Below are positions 1 to 10,733 of a stretch of DNA of 64,000 nt, one piece after another. Numbering within the stretch: the first letter of the stretch is position 1; each line of letters starts with the position of its first letter. This stretch comes from Ceratorhiza oryzae-sativae (Eukaryota; Basidiomycota; Agaricomycetes; Cantharellales; Ceratobasidiaceae), in the NCBI GenBank assembly GCA_030998015.1, contig JARWMV010000051.1:40489-104488 (forward strand). The letters run 5' to 3'. A model generated the notes under the pieces. It searched no databases, had not been told where the DNA came from, and saw nothing but the letters and a program-made list of their open reading frames with translations. Position numbers and translations under genes: made by a program.

Positions 1-2027
1 GCTTCACATACACACGTATATCATCTGAAGCGTTGTGAGTGAACACATCACGAACGGCGAAGGATCGCCGGTCGCAGCGGTCAAAGAACTCTTGGATATC
101 CGAGTCGGGACGGCTAGTGATGATGATCCTCAGCCACGGTACCACCCTCAATAGATGCGGGATCAATTCAAGGAGCTGCTGGCGCTCATCGCTAGGTCCA
201 CTTTCGTCCAGCGCATCCACAACAATGATATCTGGATTTTCCGGGGTTGAAAGTTCCAGTAATCCAAGAATCCCTTGAACCAACTTTTTGAATTGAGTCT
301 GCATTGGTGATTCTGAGAGCATCAGATCTGCCTCGAGCAATTTTTGTAGAGCAAGCCCGTACTCGGGATGTCTCATGGCTAGCCTGCATATAACCGTTGA
401 GAGAATTCGCTGGGGTTCACGCCGTTCCGGCTCATCACGTTTACAGAAGAAACTTCCCACAAGTGTGCCTCCATCGTCAAGGATCTGGCAGACGGAAGTC
501 GCTATAGAGCTTTTTCCAAGGCCCGCCTGACCGTGCACCCACATGAGTCTCTTATCTCCTTCCGAACCGCTCGAGTCGATAGGGAGTCGAGCCCAATCGG
601 TTATATCTTGAATAATTTCTGCGCGAGTGCCAGTCAAGCAGGCACGCTGTGGATCATATTGCGCTTTGCCTATGGGTTTCAGTTTATCGAGGAGAAACCG
701 ACGAGCTGTGCCGCTATGGTCACTAATACTGCACGTAATACTATCACACCTTACGAACCATTCTCGTCCAACATCTGAACTGCTTGGATACTCACACCCC
801 GATCGAACACCTCCTTGAGGTCCCGCAGCCTATTCAACATCCTATCAACCGTTTCTTGTGCGTTCGAGCCAGTCAATGTTCTCCATGTGGAAGCTTTCGT
901 AGAGAAATTTAGCGCGAACGAAGAATTGAAGCAAGATTATCTCACCGGTTTCCCCGGACTTGTACTTGATTGCAAAATTCGAGGCATCTTCAATAATTTT
1001 CCACAGGTCCTCTATGGCTTGCCGGAGCTGGGGTAACGTCGCAGCTTTCTTTACTGCCTCCGCAGAGGGAGGATCTTGGCAAGTGCCTCGACCAGGGTGG
1101 CTACACATTCGTCGCATTTGTCTTGCGCTTCCAGTGTCTATAATCGATAAATATGCGTGAGTCCAATATTTAATGTGGTTGTAGTCAAAGCGAATGACGT
1201 ACACCCCATGCCATGTTGAACACGGCAAATACCTCCTGGGCTCGAGGATCGAGCTGACAGACGCTCAGCGGTATCCGGTTTCTCGGTTGGGGTGTCGACT
1301 CACTTCAGCCACTGCACCTCCAAACTCCAGAACGGATTTTATCACATTCCTGGCGGGACCGAGATTCTCCAGCAGTCGCTTCTGTCGTTTGACGGCTTCT
1401 GCCTCCGATAGCGCCTTTGCCGCGACTACTTCGTTCTGGGATTGAATCAGGAGTGAGCATGTGTTTATTTTCAACGATGTGCGGCTCACTGTTTGAGGCG
1501 CAGGATGGACAACACTAATCGAGGCGCCTGGTCGGCTGCAATCTAAGAAGATGATATTTTCTCATCAACAAAAATGACAATACGGCGCTATTCCTGTGGC
1601 CTACCCCGACTGATAATAAGAGACTCGTCCAGGTCCCTCACACTATACTCAATGGACCAGACGCGCAGGCGGCCACGGAAAGAGTGATGCTCGTATGCGC
1701 GTATTTCGATAGTGGAATCAGGGTGAACATCACTACCAATGGAATGCGAGCATTAGCGCCGTAAAATAAGGCATGAATTCACAGTCTCACAAATAGATGT
1801 GGTTGCTCCAGTGCAGCACCCTTCCGCGTGGAATTCTCGGTAAGCGCCACTTTTCATCTCCATCAGCCAGGATTTTGAGACTCATATCATACTTGGAATG
1901 CATCGGTTGTAGCTTGATTTCTAGCCGAGAGGATGAGCAAGGTAACGGGCGGCGACAAGGGTCAGCGCGTACCCTGAATGCGATATCTCGAGGCATCTGG
2001 GGGTCTGTTGATACTTGGAGTTGTCAT
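1..2027 (-). CDS. C2-like/NACHT NLR-type protein, 5' part, spliced, with two frameshifts
   Basis: Fungal NLR (STAND NTPase) of the type used in non-self recognition or incompatibility. I infer eight exons in the window: 1973-2027, 1791-1920, 1605-1732, 1490-1542, 1304-1435, 1203-1253, 755-1137 and 1-713; all junctions are GT-AG and phases match. Exons 1-4 encode a C2-like domain (residues about 1-120). Exons 5-7 encode the helical linker common in these proteins, including AVKKAATLPQLRQAIEDLW. Exon 8 encodes the NACHT domain: Walker A GQAGLGKSS (about residue 374), Walker B IIVVDALDE (about 475), then a WLRIIITSRPD segment. Within exon 7 the frame shifts by -1 near 1065 and returns near 868; the unshifted frame meets TAA at once, yet the shifted frame keeps family-like sequence. 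This suggests a recent pseudogene or base errors. The 3' end (repeat domain) lies outside. The family is well supported; the exact start is inferred from an ATG that joins in phase. Confidence 0.85.
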
Positions 2028-2353
2028 TTCGCGAACAAATGTGCGCTGGCTAGTGGTTAGGGTGTGGTGGTACAGCTCAATGCAACGAGGCTCCGCATGC
2101 TGGTCCGCTGACTAATATCACAGCCACCACTCCACTGTAGCTCTGTAGACTCCTTCCCAGTCATGTTCTCGCACGTTACGTGCTTTTCTTAAACTTATGC
2201 GAGCACGGCGTGCTCGAACGACTGGCACCACTCTTCGGCGCTTAGTTTTGTTTGGCCGATCTGAGCCCCTCTCCATCACTCCTTCGTGATCCATCGAGTC
2301 ACATTCGCACGCTTCACGTGACGGGCCTCCTATCTCCTTTTCCGCCACTTGTT

Positions 2354-4490
2354 ATGATCCTCAGAGAACAGCTAGACGTCTTTGCTAGAATACTTCAAAA
2401 TGATGATATATCATTATTTGACTTGATACATGCATATATTGCTGAGCCCGAGCCAACCGAGGCGATTTTTGCACTACAACAACAAATTTGCAGCCCTCCG
2501 GCACTAAATGCACTTATATGTACCCTCCTGAACACGCCTCAAACCGCCCCCACCATTAATCGCATCGCTCACAACATCGCCCTTCGTACCCATGCATGCG
2601 AACTGGGCTCGCTACTCCTACCCGCTGCCGGGTTCCACTTCAATGTGGCACATGCGAAGCCCTCGCAGTTCTCTGAAATTTCAAGCATGAAAATGGCAAG
2701 CACCTTTGAAGAGCGCTGCCCGTCTGTATGGAGACTATTTGGAACGCTTCTAAACGTTGTGGCGATTCAGAGGGAGGCCGCCTCAGCCAACGAACAGGGC
2801 GACTACTTGACGGAGATTACATACCGTCATCGGGCCGACAAACCCTCCCTCCCAATGCCGGAGCTGTCTGCTGCCGATGTAGCGTCAGATGTGGGTGCCG
2901 ATATGCCAGATGAGGGCTGGGGGATGCATATAGATGACGATCTACTCGAAGACGAGCTCGAGGCTTCGGAATCGAATGGAGTTGGCCAAGGGCAGTCTGG
3001 CGACGTTCAGAGTGTACAAACGGGCGCACCTTGGCAGAAGAACAAGGGAAAGGCGTTACAGAAACAGATAGAGTGGACATATGTGGTGAGTCTTATTTAA
3101 AGAATATAATAAAATTTGTACTGACCAGTCTGAATACAGCGGCGCCTCGCTCTGTTCAGCATCTGCATGAACAATAGCAATGCGCGTTGTAATAGCCTAC
3201 AGGCGATTATTGGCATGTTTGCTCACACCGAGAATACCTCCGAGAGAACAATCGAGTTCCTCTCACATGCAGGCTTGAGCGTGGCGCCAACGTCAATAAA
3301 TCGGATGGTCGACCAAATGTCCAAAGAGGCACGCAAATCGCTGAAAAGCGAGCTGGCAGGTCTAGTTTCGGCGATTGGGCTAGATAACCTCAAGGCTCGA
3401 TTTGATACAGAACAACCCACAGCCGAAAACCCAGGCCAACTGGTTAGCATGGCCTCAGCCGCATTCTTCCTGCTTCGGCCTGGGACGATGAAGGAGGACT
3501 TACGGGTGTGCGAAGAGTTATGGGCATGCTCGGAATTTAACCCGTATCGCTCATTGCCACCCGTAGTATTCTTGCATGACCGATTGATGTCGATGATTGC
3601 AAAGACGTCGTTCGTGTCGGACGATGAGAAGAGCATCCACTCATTATTTGCCTGGCATGTCTGCGATATTTTACTGAGCGAGGACCTGGAAACAAAACCA
3701 GCGGACCTGAAAAAAATATTTCGCCAGGAATGTTTGGGCTTACCGGCTCAACGAAGCTGGATCCCTTGCACAAAAACGACGCAGAAGCCTATACCCACAA
3801 TGGACATTAGCCTATCGACGACAGATGGCAACACTCGGGCGATGAACAAAATACTTGAGCGGGGAGGCGCAATTAAAGAACAACTGAAGGCCTACATTAT
3901 ACTTATGCATGCCGATTTGGGGATGGTCGAAAAATTCTTGAGCCTCCAAGAAAGTCAAGCAATCGAGGACGAAGCGTGGGACCGCCTCCAGTTTGTTGTT
4001 TCCCTACCCGGGTGGTTTCATATTCGTATGGCCCTGGCCGACGCCATGCATCAACTATAGATCCATCCTGAGAGGTCTTGTGCCAGCCATCCAACTCACC
4101 CACACTCCCTATTCCACCTTTGTACACTCTTATGGCCTAGAGAGATAGGGAAAATCAGTACCAATCCAGGGTTTCGACGAACTCACAGCCTAATACAGCA
4201 CCTGGCACTTGTGACAATCACTGACGGCTGGCGATTGACGGTCAGGAGGATATATGGCGTCGACCTAAAGGATTGGAGACCGACATGGGAGCAAGTGGTC
4301 CACGTTTCTCATCAGGTAGTCAGCGAGCACGTTGCTGCTTTATCATATCGCCCTGCCCATTGCTCCGGAACCAGCAGCGATATGGTCCATGACCAGGTCC
4401 AACTGTTTAATCAAAATGTGCTACTCTACCTCAGCGTCACGCAAGCTGCTTGATATGGTGACGTCCAGCAAGTCTAGGTTAGGTTATTAG
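2354..4490 (+). pseudogene. DUF6589-like protein, interrupted by in-frame stops
   Basis: Exon 1 starts at the first ATG (2354) and ends at 3085. An intron at 3086-3139 (GTGAGT...TACAG) joins in phase to an exon reading to a TAG at 4058. The frame then stays open through 4453, and the sequence on both sides of the TAG looks like one domain: HADLGMVEKFLSLQESQ, DRLQFVVSLPGWFHIRMALA, then, after the stop, REIGKISTNPGFRR and LLYLSVTQAA. A further TGA (4451) is followed by YGDVQQV. I recognise this as the DUF6589 family, which is expanded in Agaricomycetes and has no firmly known function (family call from memory). The N-terminal part (about 245 residues) ends in an acidic stretch before the intron. 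The stops argue for a decaying copy; a truncated protein ending at 4060 is also possible. Confidence 0.6.
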
Positions 4491-5154
4491 GGCGTAGTAG
4501 GCTGCTGGTAGGTCTGATTTTTCCATGTTCCAGCCTGCACTCTTCCCCATGCCAGTCTGGTCCCTCATGGCATGCTAAGTGGGCAAGTTGAGTACTTTGT
4601 ACCCATATGCTTCATGGCATTGGCTGCTGACAAATCACTTGGCTCTGCCACATGGCCACTTGATCTGTTAAGCACTGTCCTCTTTGCTTTCCAATCATGT
4701 TGGTAAAATAACACTGCCTCAATGGCAGAATAAAACTTGCACCCAGGTATCTAAGTACACTGCAAGCATAGAGTTGCGTACTTTGTACCACTCTACAGTG
4801 GGAGACCTGCTAGGTTCATATACCAAAAATTACTGAAACAAATCATAACCAGTGGATTTACTCCCTTGTCAGAGTGGCTATGGAGCTACAAACAACAGAG
4901 ACATGATCAGAGCAGGCTACTCTATCTGTCCACCAAGTTTCAGGTGATTCTGTTATCATCAATGTTGGCAACACTGTCTTCTACAGTGACAAAATTCGGC
5001 AAAAATGAATATTTTTAACCCATGGATACAATAAGCTCTTCAGAGAGTGCTAAGCTGGGTGATTTCCCCAGTGAGAGCCCCATAGTAACAAATGCCCTGG
5101 TTGCTGAGATAGAAGCAGTGGACAAAATAATGGAATTTCAGGCATTTTCCTTGC
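4491..5154. other. Intergenic stretch without recognisable gene
   Basis: AT-rich, CpG-poor sequence between the DUF6589-like gene and the minisatellite. The short open frames here show no recognisable domain. A TTAGGTTATTAGGG stretch near 4480 resembles the telomere-like repeats seen around 6540 and 10715. Confidence 0.4.
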
Positions 5155-5480
5155 TGCTCAGGGTCCCAGTGGGACTGTCCCGCTGCACTGCCACCTGGAT
5201 AATCAAATTACGATTGTTTTTTTGTCGCTGCTCAGGGTCCAAGCGGGACTGTCCTGCTGCACTGCCACCTGGATAATCGAATTACAATTGTTTTTTGTCA
5301 CTGCTCAGGGTCCAAGCAGGACTGTCCCGCTGCACTGCCATCTGGATAATCGAATTATGATTGTTTTTTTGTCACTGCTCAGGGTCCAAGTGGGACTGTC
5401 CCAATGCACAGCCATTCAAAAAATTGATTAATGGTTATTTTTGTGGATGCTCAGGGTCCAAGTGGAACTGTCCATTTATT
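5155..5480. repeat. Minisatellite, five copies of a 72-74 bp unit
   Basis: The motif CTCAGGGTCCAAG recurs with GGGTCC at 5161, 5235, 5308, 5382 and 5454, so the period is 74, 73, 74 and 72 bp. Each unit continues with GACTGTCC, CTGCACTGCCACCTGGATAA and a T-run ending in TTTTTTGTC. The last copy is the most diverged. Open frames through it are repeats of translation and not evidence of a gene. Confidence 0.9.
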
Positions 5481-5914
5481 CCTTTTATGCAAGGATGTCA
5501 GGCAATAATTTTGCTGGATTCTTGCACCCACAGCTGGATTCTGGTTCATTTCAGCCCTTCTTGCACCTGCACCTGCACCTGCATTCTGCAGGATTTCTCA
5601 CAATAGCAGGAATTTCTCACGTAAATACACATCTATTCATTGTATAATTAATACCATAATTACAAGCAAGAGCAAAATCCCAGCTCTCAAATGATATATT
5701 ACACATCTGTTCTCAACAAGTCTATGGCCTTTTGCAAGCAAACATGCATTTTGCTAGAATGCTCAAAAGGGGGGGGGGACCAGAAATGAAACTCACCATA
5801 TCCGCTCACTTAATAGCTCATAAAAAGCATAAATTTCAGAGATTTCTAGATATGATTCTTATACCACTGGGGAAAATCTGGAGCTCCCAGCACAAGACAT
5901 TCTTTTCCAGAAAA
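5481..5914. other. Intergenic stretch, no gene seen
   Basis: Contains a triplicated CACCTG tract near 5563-5581 and a G9 run near 5770. No coding signal beyond short random frames. Confidence 0.4.
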
Positions 5915-6540
5915 TTAGGTTAGGTTGAGCGAGGAGTCGTGAGTGCGAGCGGAGCGAGCACGAGCGGCGACGAGCGGAAGAAAGGCTAAGAACTCCTAGG
6001 TAATCACCTGGGAGAGACTTTCGTAGATACTCATCAGAGCCCTTCCACTGTGTCTTTTTATGCCGTGGCAGACGAACATGCCACGTCACTGGCGTGAGAA
6101 ATGCCAAGGGAAGAAGACTTAACCGAACAAAGGAGAAGAACAGCTGACTGATCCTGACCGCATGGTAACCGTCCATGTGATCACTCCTCCACACGACTGG
6201 CCAATCAGGGGGAGACACCTGACCAACGCCAAGAACCATCAAGGTCCGAACCGAGCTGATCCGTGTGAAGCCGAGGCTCCCACGGACTCGGCGATCTGAG
6301 GATCAACCGGCCGAGGGCTCAACTCAACTCCACCCAGACCTTGCCCGGTGAACCCTGAAGGTTCTCAAAGCGCCGGAACAGGCGCTCAGACCCTGAGGAC
6401 CGAGAAGTGCCTGACTAAGTGACCAGGGATTTGTAATATACCCTGAGTCACGTGACACTTAGTCAGCTAGAGAGTAAAGGACAAGTCATCCAAGATGACT
6501 AATCCTCCCTTAACCATTACCTAATCTGGTTAGGATTAAG
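5915..6540 (-). repeat. 3'-terminal unit of the Penelope-like element, copy 1
   Basis: The plus strand opens with TTAGGTTAGGTT and then GAGCGAGGAGTCGTGAGTGC (5927), and ends with GGTTAGGATTAA at 6540. The same unit follows at 6541-7171 with only scattered differences. Read in the orientation of the adjacent reverse transcriptase ORF (minus), this is the 3'-terminal sequence of that element ending against telomere-like CCTAA repeats. It may be a 5'-truncated second copy of the element or one arm of a tandem terminal repeat. Confidence 0.75.
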
Positions 6541-7171
6541 GTTAGGTTAGGTTAGGTGGAGCGAGGAGTCGTGAGTGCGAGCGGAGCGAGCACGAGCGGC
6601 GACGAGCGGAAGAAAGGCTAAGAACTCCTAGGTAGATACCCGGGAGAGACTTTCGTAGATACTCATCAGAGCCCTTCCACTGTGTCTTTTTATGCCGTGG
6701 CAGACGAACATGCCACGTCACTGGCGTGAGAAACGCCAAGGGAAGAAGACTTAACCGAACAAAGGAGAAGAACAGCTGACTGATCCTGACCGCATGGTAA
6801 CCGTCCATGTGATCACTCCTCCACACGACTGGCCAATCAGGGGGAGACACCTGACTGACGCCAAGAACCATCAAGGTCCGAACCGAGCTGATCCGTGTGA
6901 AGCCAAGGCTCCCACGGACTCGGCGATCCGAGGATCAACCGGCCGAGGGCTCAACTCAACTCCACCCAGACCCTGCCCGGGGGACCCTGAAGGTTCTCAA
7001 AGCGCCAGAACAGGCGCTCAGACCCTGAGGACCGAGAAGTGCCTGACTAAGTGACCAGGGATTTGTAATATACCCTGAGTCACGTGACACTTAGTCAGCT
7101 AGAGAGTAAAGGACAAGTCATCCAAGATGACTAATCCTCCCTTAACCATTACCTAATCTGGTTAGGATTAA
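6541..7171 (-). repeat. 3'-terminal unit of the Penelope-like element, copy 2
   Basis: Nearly identical to 5915-6540. It begins with three TTAGG repeats (6541-6557) followed by GAGCGAGGAGTCGTGAGTGC at 6559 and ends GGTTAGGATTAA at 7171. It lies just downstream (minus strand) of the reverse transcriptase ORF and is probably its 3' UTR. Degenerate TTAGG-like sequence (7172-7211) separates it from the stop codon at 7239. Confidence 0.75.
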
Positions 7172-7238
7172 AGGTTAGGTTAAGTTCGGTTAGGTTGTGT
7201 TAGGGGTTGGGTTTGAACCAACTCTATCACAAACTTGT

Positions 7239-10200
7239 CTAATGCAACGAAGGATCTGTGTCAAGATCCTCCCATACACGATTGAAGATGTATTCTGGCA
7301 AGCCAAAACGTTCATCCTCATTGTACGCTAGTACTATTTTTCGCCAAGTTGATGTTAGGTCCCCAATTGCCAAAGGGCGTTTGCGAGATAATATCAGGCG
7401 TTGATTGACTAGTGTGGCAAGGGCGTCATCCTTTGTCCTAAGGTTTTTGCGTGCTGTCCTGTCCTGTATTCCAAGCCGCGCGGACCTGGGTAGGTGATCT
7501 TCTTCCTCCTGATCGGAGTCAGACTCACTAACCACCTCCGACACAGAAGCGAGGTTAGCTGTAACACGCGCCACCTTGCGACGCCGGGTTCTGCGTTGGG
7601 GTTGTGCCACCCCAACCTCAAACAGTGTGAGCTGTCGAGCTGTTTGCCTTGGAACAACTTCCTTGTTCCATTCACTAAGTATCGCATTATGTACTTCGTG
7701 TATGTCAATGTAATCCCATACTGGATTAAACACTGTCTTAATGACGTGCAACCTGCCTGTCTGTTCTGATGCGACATCTTTCGGAGCCAAACGGTTCCTC
7801 CAGCGTTCGGTTGCATGCTTATTCAGCCATGTTTTAATGCAGTGAGGTGGGTACCCCCTAGCCAAGTACAGATCCCGCAGATCCTTCAAAGCTAGTTCGT
7901 AGTACTCCTTGGTACTCGATAGGGTAGCCATCCTGGTGATCTCACCAATGAAGGTGCCTCTTTTGACATCAAGAGGGTGGTGAGACGCCCATGGGATACG
8001 TTCTTGATTGTTCTGCGCTTTCTTGTACACTCTATAATGGACGCGGTCATCCTTTATAAATATGAACATATCCAGAAAGATAGAGAAGTCTCTATTCGCA
8101 GACCATACGATTTCGCAACCATCGAACTTAATACCGCTAACTATTTTCAAGGCTTCTTCATGGTCATCTGCCTCTACTATAGCTAGTACATCATCGATGT
8201 ACCTTCGGTAGAATATAATTCTTGGTTCCGTTGGTATAAATTGTTCTTCAAAGTAGGCACCATACAGGTTAGCTATGTCTGGGGATGACGCTACCCCCAT
8301 AGCCAAGCCTTTAAGTTGCCTGTAGAACTGGTCTTGAAATCTGAAGATGAGGTTATCATTCGCTATGTCGAAGAGATCATAGAATGCTTTCATCTTATGG
8401 ATCTGGCTTTCTGATAATTCTCCCAATTCATCATTATCATTAAACCATTCAGGATAGTAGTGGTCTATACAATATGTAGCCACAATCTTCCTACTCTCAA
8501 CGAGTGGAACATTTGGATAATAGGCCGTGACATCGCCTGAAACTATCCATACTTTCCGATCCTTGGGGAGTTTCACCCCTTCGAGCGCTATAGCTAGAGC
8601 CTTACTTCCTTCTAAAACATAAGGTCGCGCCTTGACTATAGGCTTGAGTAAATGGCTGAAAATCTTCGCGGCTGGATTTACCATCGCTGAGTGACATGGA
8701 ACGATTGGTCTCATTTTCCATGGGTTTTTATGTATCTTTGGGATACCATAAAACCTGGGCATCCCTTTCCAGGGGTCCCATTCAGGGATAGCGTGTACAC
8801 ACCACTTGCGTTGCTGTTTAGAGACTCCGGGCCATTCCCCTTCTTTAGCCAGTTTCCTAATAGCTTCGCGTTTTCTAACCATATGTCCTAATGCTATGAA
8901 CAGGACTATTTTTTGATAATCCGGAGATTCAAGCATTTTAAGGCACTGCTGAAGGTACCATTCACGTGTTACGACCGCACATCCGAGGTTTTTGTCCGTG
9001 GGAAGGACTAGATATCCACCGTTGTCGATGAAGTCCTTAACAGGCTTTAACTGCACAAGACCGTGGTCTCTTGGCAATCCATGAGGGGGAATAGCATCGA
9101 GCATTCGCTCAATAGACGCTTGCCCTTTCTCAAGACCTGCTTCCATGTTTCGACTCATATCAGGTGCACCTTCTGAGGTTTTACCCTTAAAATCGAATTG
9201 CGGTAGGTACTCTGCCTCAGCATCATCGTCAGCATCTTTATTCAAGAAGAAGTACTTCCATCTTAATCGGTTGCAAAAATCTTGCCACGCATTACTAACG
9301 ATCGAACGATTCACGGGTGAGAATAGCATATATTTCAGACCAGCAGACAGATGAATCGATACATTAACGGGGAGAACTACCCCCGGCCCAACATGAACCC
9401 CTTTCCTAAACGACGCCAACCTCCTTATCTCATAAGGGACGCGCTCGAGTAGGACCTTGATGGCTATGTTAATTGGTAAGTATAAGATATCGTCCGGATA
9501 ACTAGACGGATGTTCATACCTCCATTCAGAGCTTCTGATCACTTGGATCTTCTGCTCGGCCCAGCGTTGGAATTGTTGCCGCCTTTGTTCTTGTTCGCGC
9601 CTTGGCCCTTGAACTTGCGTTTCTGGGCAGGGCCATAGTGGAGGGGGGCCGCAAGTCCTGTCTTGGGACTCGTATGGCCTGTCTTCCCCTTGCCTTTGCG
9701 CGCGATCGGGCCTAACTTGGGAGCCTTGCCCTTGGGAGCGGGCTTGGCGATCGGCTAAACCGACGTTAGGCTGTGAGTTACCCGACCATTCGAAAATACT
9801 CACATTTTGATTAAGCGCACGCTTAATCTCTGCACCAACCATGGCCCTAATAGCGGCGGGGTCCATGGGTTTATCGTCGACATCCATGTCGACGTCGGCA
9901 GCGTCCTTGATGGCCGTCTTCCTTGCTACCTTCACCTTCTCTGCGACCGCGCGAGCATTTTGGATCTCAATGATCCGAGTGCCGAAGGTGGGGAGGTCTG
10001 CAAGCAGACGGTCCTTTTCGCCTTTGCGGAAAGGGTCCTCCACATATTCGATGGCTGGAGGTTGACCCTCAACAGCCTCGGCAATGCGGGGGGCAATGGT
10101 ACGTTGGAGTGCCACGTAGGCATCCTCGACCTTCCGCTTCCAAGTTGGGCACCAGACGTCGTGCGCCAACTGCGACCGGAGGAATGCCTCCTCAGCGGCC

Positions 10201-10646
10201 TTGAGTTCACGACCTTGCGCGTACGCTTGGTCGACATAGGCAGTGTGGGCGGCAGAGAGCGTCTGCAGCATCTCTGACCCTTGCGGGTTAGCCCTGAACT
10301 CCTTCGACACTTGCCACGCAGGTTCCTTGAGCCCGCGGACTTGTGTCGGAAGCTCGCCCTTGTTCATCGACTCGCCTAAGCGAGCGACTACCCTCTGCAC
10401 GTTGTGGAACTTCTCCACTAGGGAGTTGAGTTCCTTAAACAGCTCGCGTAAGGTGTCCCTATACGCGAGGGGGACGAGTTCCAAGAGCTCCGTCCAGCTC
10501 TTGGCATGTCCAGAGGCCACCATGCGCTTCTCTGCGTCAGCGATGGCGGCGGTAGACATGTGCCCTAATAGGGCCGGGGACATGGCACGGGCGAACGACG
10601 GCATGGAGCCGGTCGCGGTCGAGGAACGGGCTTGGGGGGCGACCAT
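7239..10646 (-). CDS. Penelope-like reverse transcriptase (1135 aa, intact)
   Basis: An uninterrupted ORF from an ATG at 10646. Residues about 1-400 form an Ala/Arg/Glu-rich, probably coiled-coil and basic N-terminal region, with a Gln/Arg-rich stretch near 340-380. The reverse transcriptase core runs from about residue 540 to 860: LVLPTDKNLGCAVV (about 549), FYGIPKIHKNPWKMRPIV (about 633), VSGDVTAYYPNVPL (about 705), GLAMGVASSPDIANLY (about 782) and the catalytic box FYRRYIDDVLAIV (about 817) with both aspartates present. The KIHK and GVASS motifs fit Penelope-like enzymes better than LTR, LINE or group II enzymes. A basic patch and an acidic patch (SDSDQEEE) lie C-terminal to the core. I see no GIY-YIG motif. 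It copies its own RNA; without a nuclease it would need an existing 3' end as primer. It appears coding-competent. Confidence 0.85.
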   Translation of the reverse strand: MVAPQARSSTATGSMPSFARAMSPALLGHMSTAAIADAEKRMVASGHAKSWTELLELVPLAYRDTLRELFKELNSLVEKFHNVQRVVARLGESMNKGELPTQVRGLKEPAWQVSKEFRANPQGSEMLQTLSAAHTAYVDQAYAQGRELKAAEEAFLRSQLAHDVWCPTWKRKVEDAYVALQRTIAPRIAEAVEGQPPAIEYVEDPFRKGEKDRLLADLPTFGTRIIEIQNARAVAEKVKVARKTAIKDAADVDMDVDDKPMDPAAIRAMVGAEIKRALNQNVSIFEWSGNSQPNVGLADRQARSQGQGSQVRPDRAQRQGEDRPYESQDRTCGPPPLWPCPETQVQGPRREQEQRRQQFQRWAEQKIQVIRSSEWRYEHPSSYPDDILYLPINIAIKVLLERVPYEIRRLASFRKGVHVGPGVVLPVNVSIHLSAGLKYMLFSPVNRSIVSNAWQDFCNRLRWKYFFLNKDADDDAEAEYLPQFDFKGKTSEGAPDMSRNMEAGLEKGQASIERMLDAIPPHGLPRDHGLVQLKPVKDFIDNGGYLVLPTDKNLGCAVVTREWYLQQCLKMLESPDYQKIVLFIALGHMVRKREAIRKLAKEGEWPGVSKQQRKWCVHAIPEWDPWKGMPRFYGIPKIHKNPWKMRPIVPCHSAMVNPAAKIFSHLLKPIVKARPYVLEGSKALAIALEGVKLPKDRKVWIVSGDVTAYYPNVPLVESRKIVATYCIDHYYPEWFNDNDELGELSESQIHKMKAFYDLFDIANDNLIFRFQDQFYRQLKGLAMGVASSPDIANLYGAYFEEQFIPTEPRIIFYRRYIDDVLAIVEADDHEEALKIVSGIKFDGCEIVWSANRDFSIFLDMFIFIKDDRVHYRVYKKAQNNQERIPWASHHPLDVKRGTFIGEITRMATLSSTKEYYELALKDLRDLYLARGYPPHCIKTWLNKHATERWRNRLAPKDVASEQTGRLHVIKTVFNPVWDYIDIHEVHNAILSEWNKEVVPRQTARQLTLFEVGVAQPQRRTRRRKVARVTANLASVSEVVSESDSDQEEEDHLPRSARLGIQDRTARKNLRTKDDALATLVNQRLILSRKRPLAIGDLTSTWRKIVLAYNEDERFGLPEYIFNRVWEDLDTDPSLH

Positions 10647-10693
10647 GTTAGCGAGCAGAGAAGAGGGGGCGGGGCACTCAATTGGGTTAGGTG

Positions 10694-10733
10694 GAGCGAG
10701 GAGTCGTGAGTGCGTTAGGTTAGGTTAGAGGGG
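10694..10733. repeat. Telomere-like repeats and 21-bp element tip at the right border
   Basis: GAGCGAGGAGTCGTGAGTGC plus one further G (10694-10714) matches the first bases of the two 3' units (5927 and 6559), and is followed directly by TTAGGTTAGGTTAG. It reads like a nearly fully 5'-truncated insertion added onto TTAGG repeats. Confidence 0.65.

Larger units (their letters stand above)
5915..10733 (-). mobile_element. Penelope-like retroelement without GIY-YIG domain, telomere-repeat bordered
   Basis: The composite comprises the ORF at 7239-10646, two tandem 3' units, and a right border at 10685-10733 where GTTAGGTGG is followed by a 21-bp copy of the element's 3' tip (10694-10714) and then TTAGGTTAGGTTAG. 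The protein has Penelope-type reverse transcriptase motifs and no visible GIY-YIG endonuclease at its C-terminus. Endonuclease-deficient Penelope-like elements (the Athena and Coprina groups; Coprina occurs in basidiomycetes) are known to sit on telomeric repeats. The polarity here, G-rich TTAGG repeats on the plus strand leading into the antisense 3' end of the element, is what priming from a telomeric 3' overhang would give. The element is CpG-rich, unlike the gypsy and copia block, so it is probably younger or unmethylated. Confidence 0.75.

Noticed and set aside
4211..4453. Separate small gene of 80 codons
   Set aside because: It continues the frame of the DUF6589-like gene beyond its internal stop and fits that domain, so it was merged into the pseudogene.
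5859..6874. Two similar minus-strand frames (about 110-127 codons) within the repeated units
   Set aside because: They are repeats of the same 3' unit of the Penelope-like element, in which no other coding sign was seen; the repeat explains the open frames.
9807..10728. Plus-strand frames of 156 and 161 codons opposite the Penelope-like ORF
   Set aside because: They are antisense shadows of the well-supported 1135-codon RT ORF.
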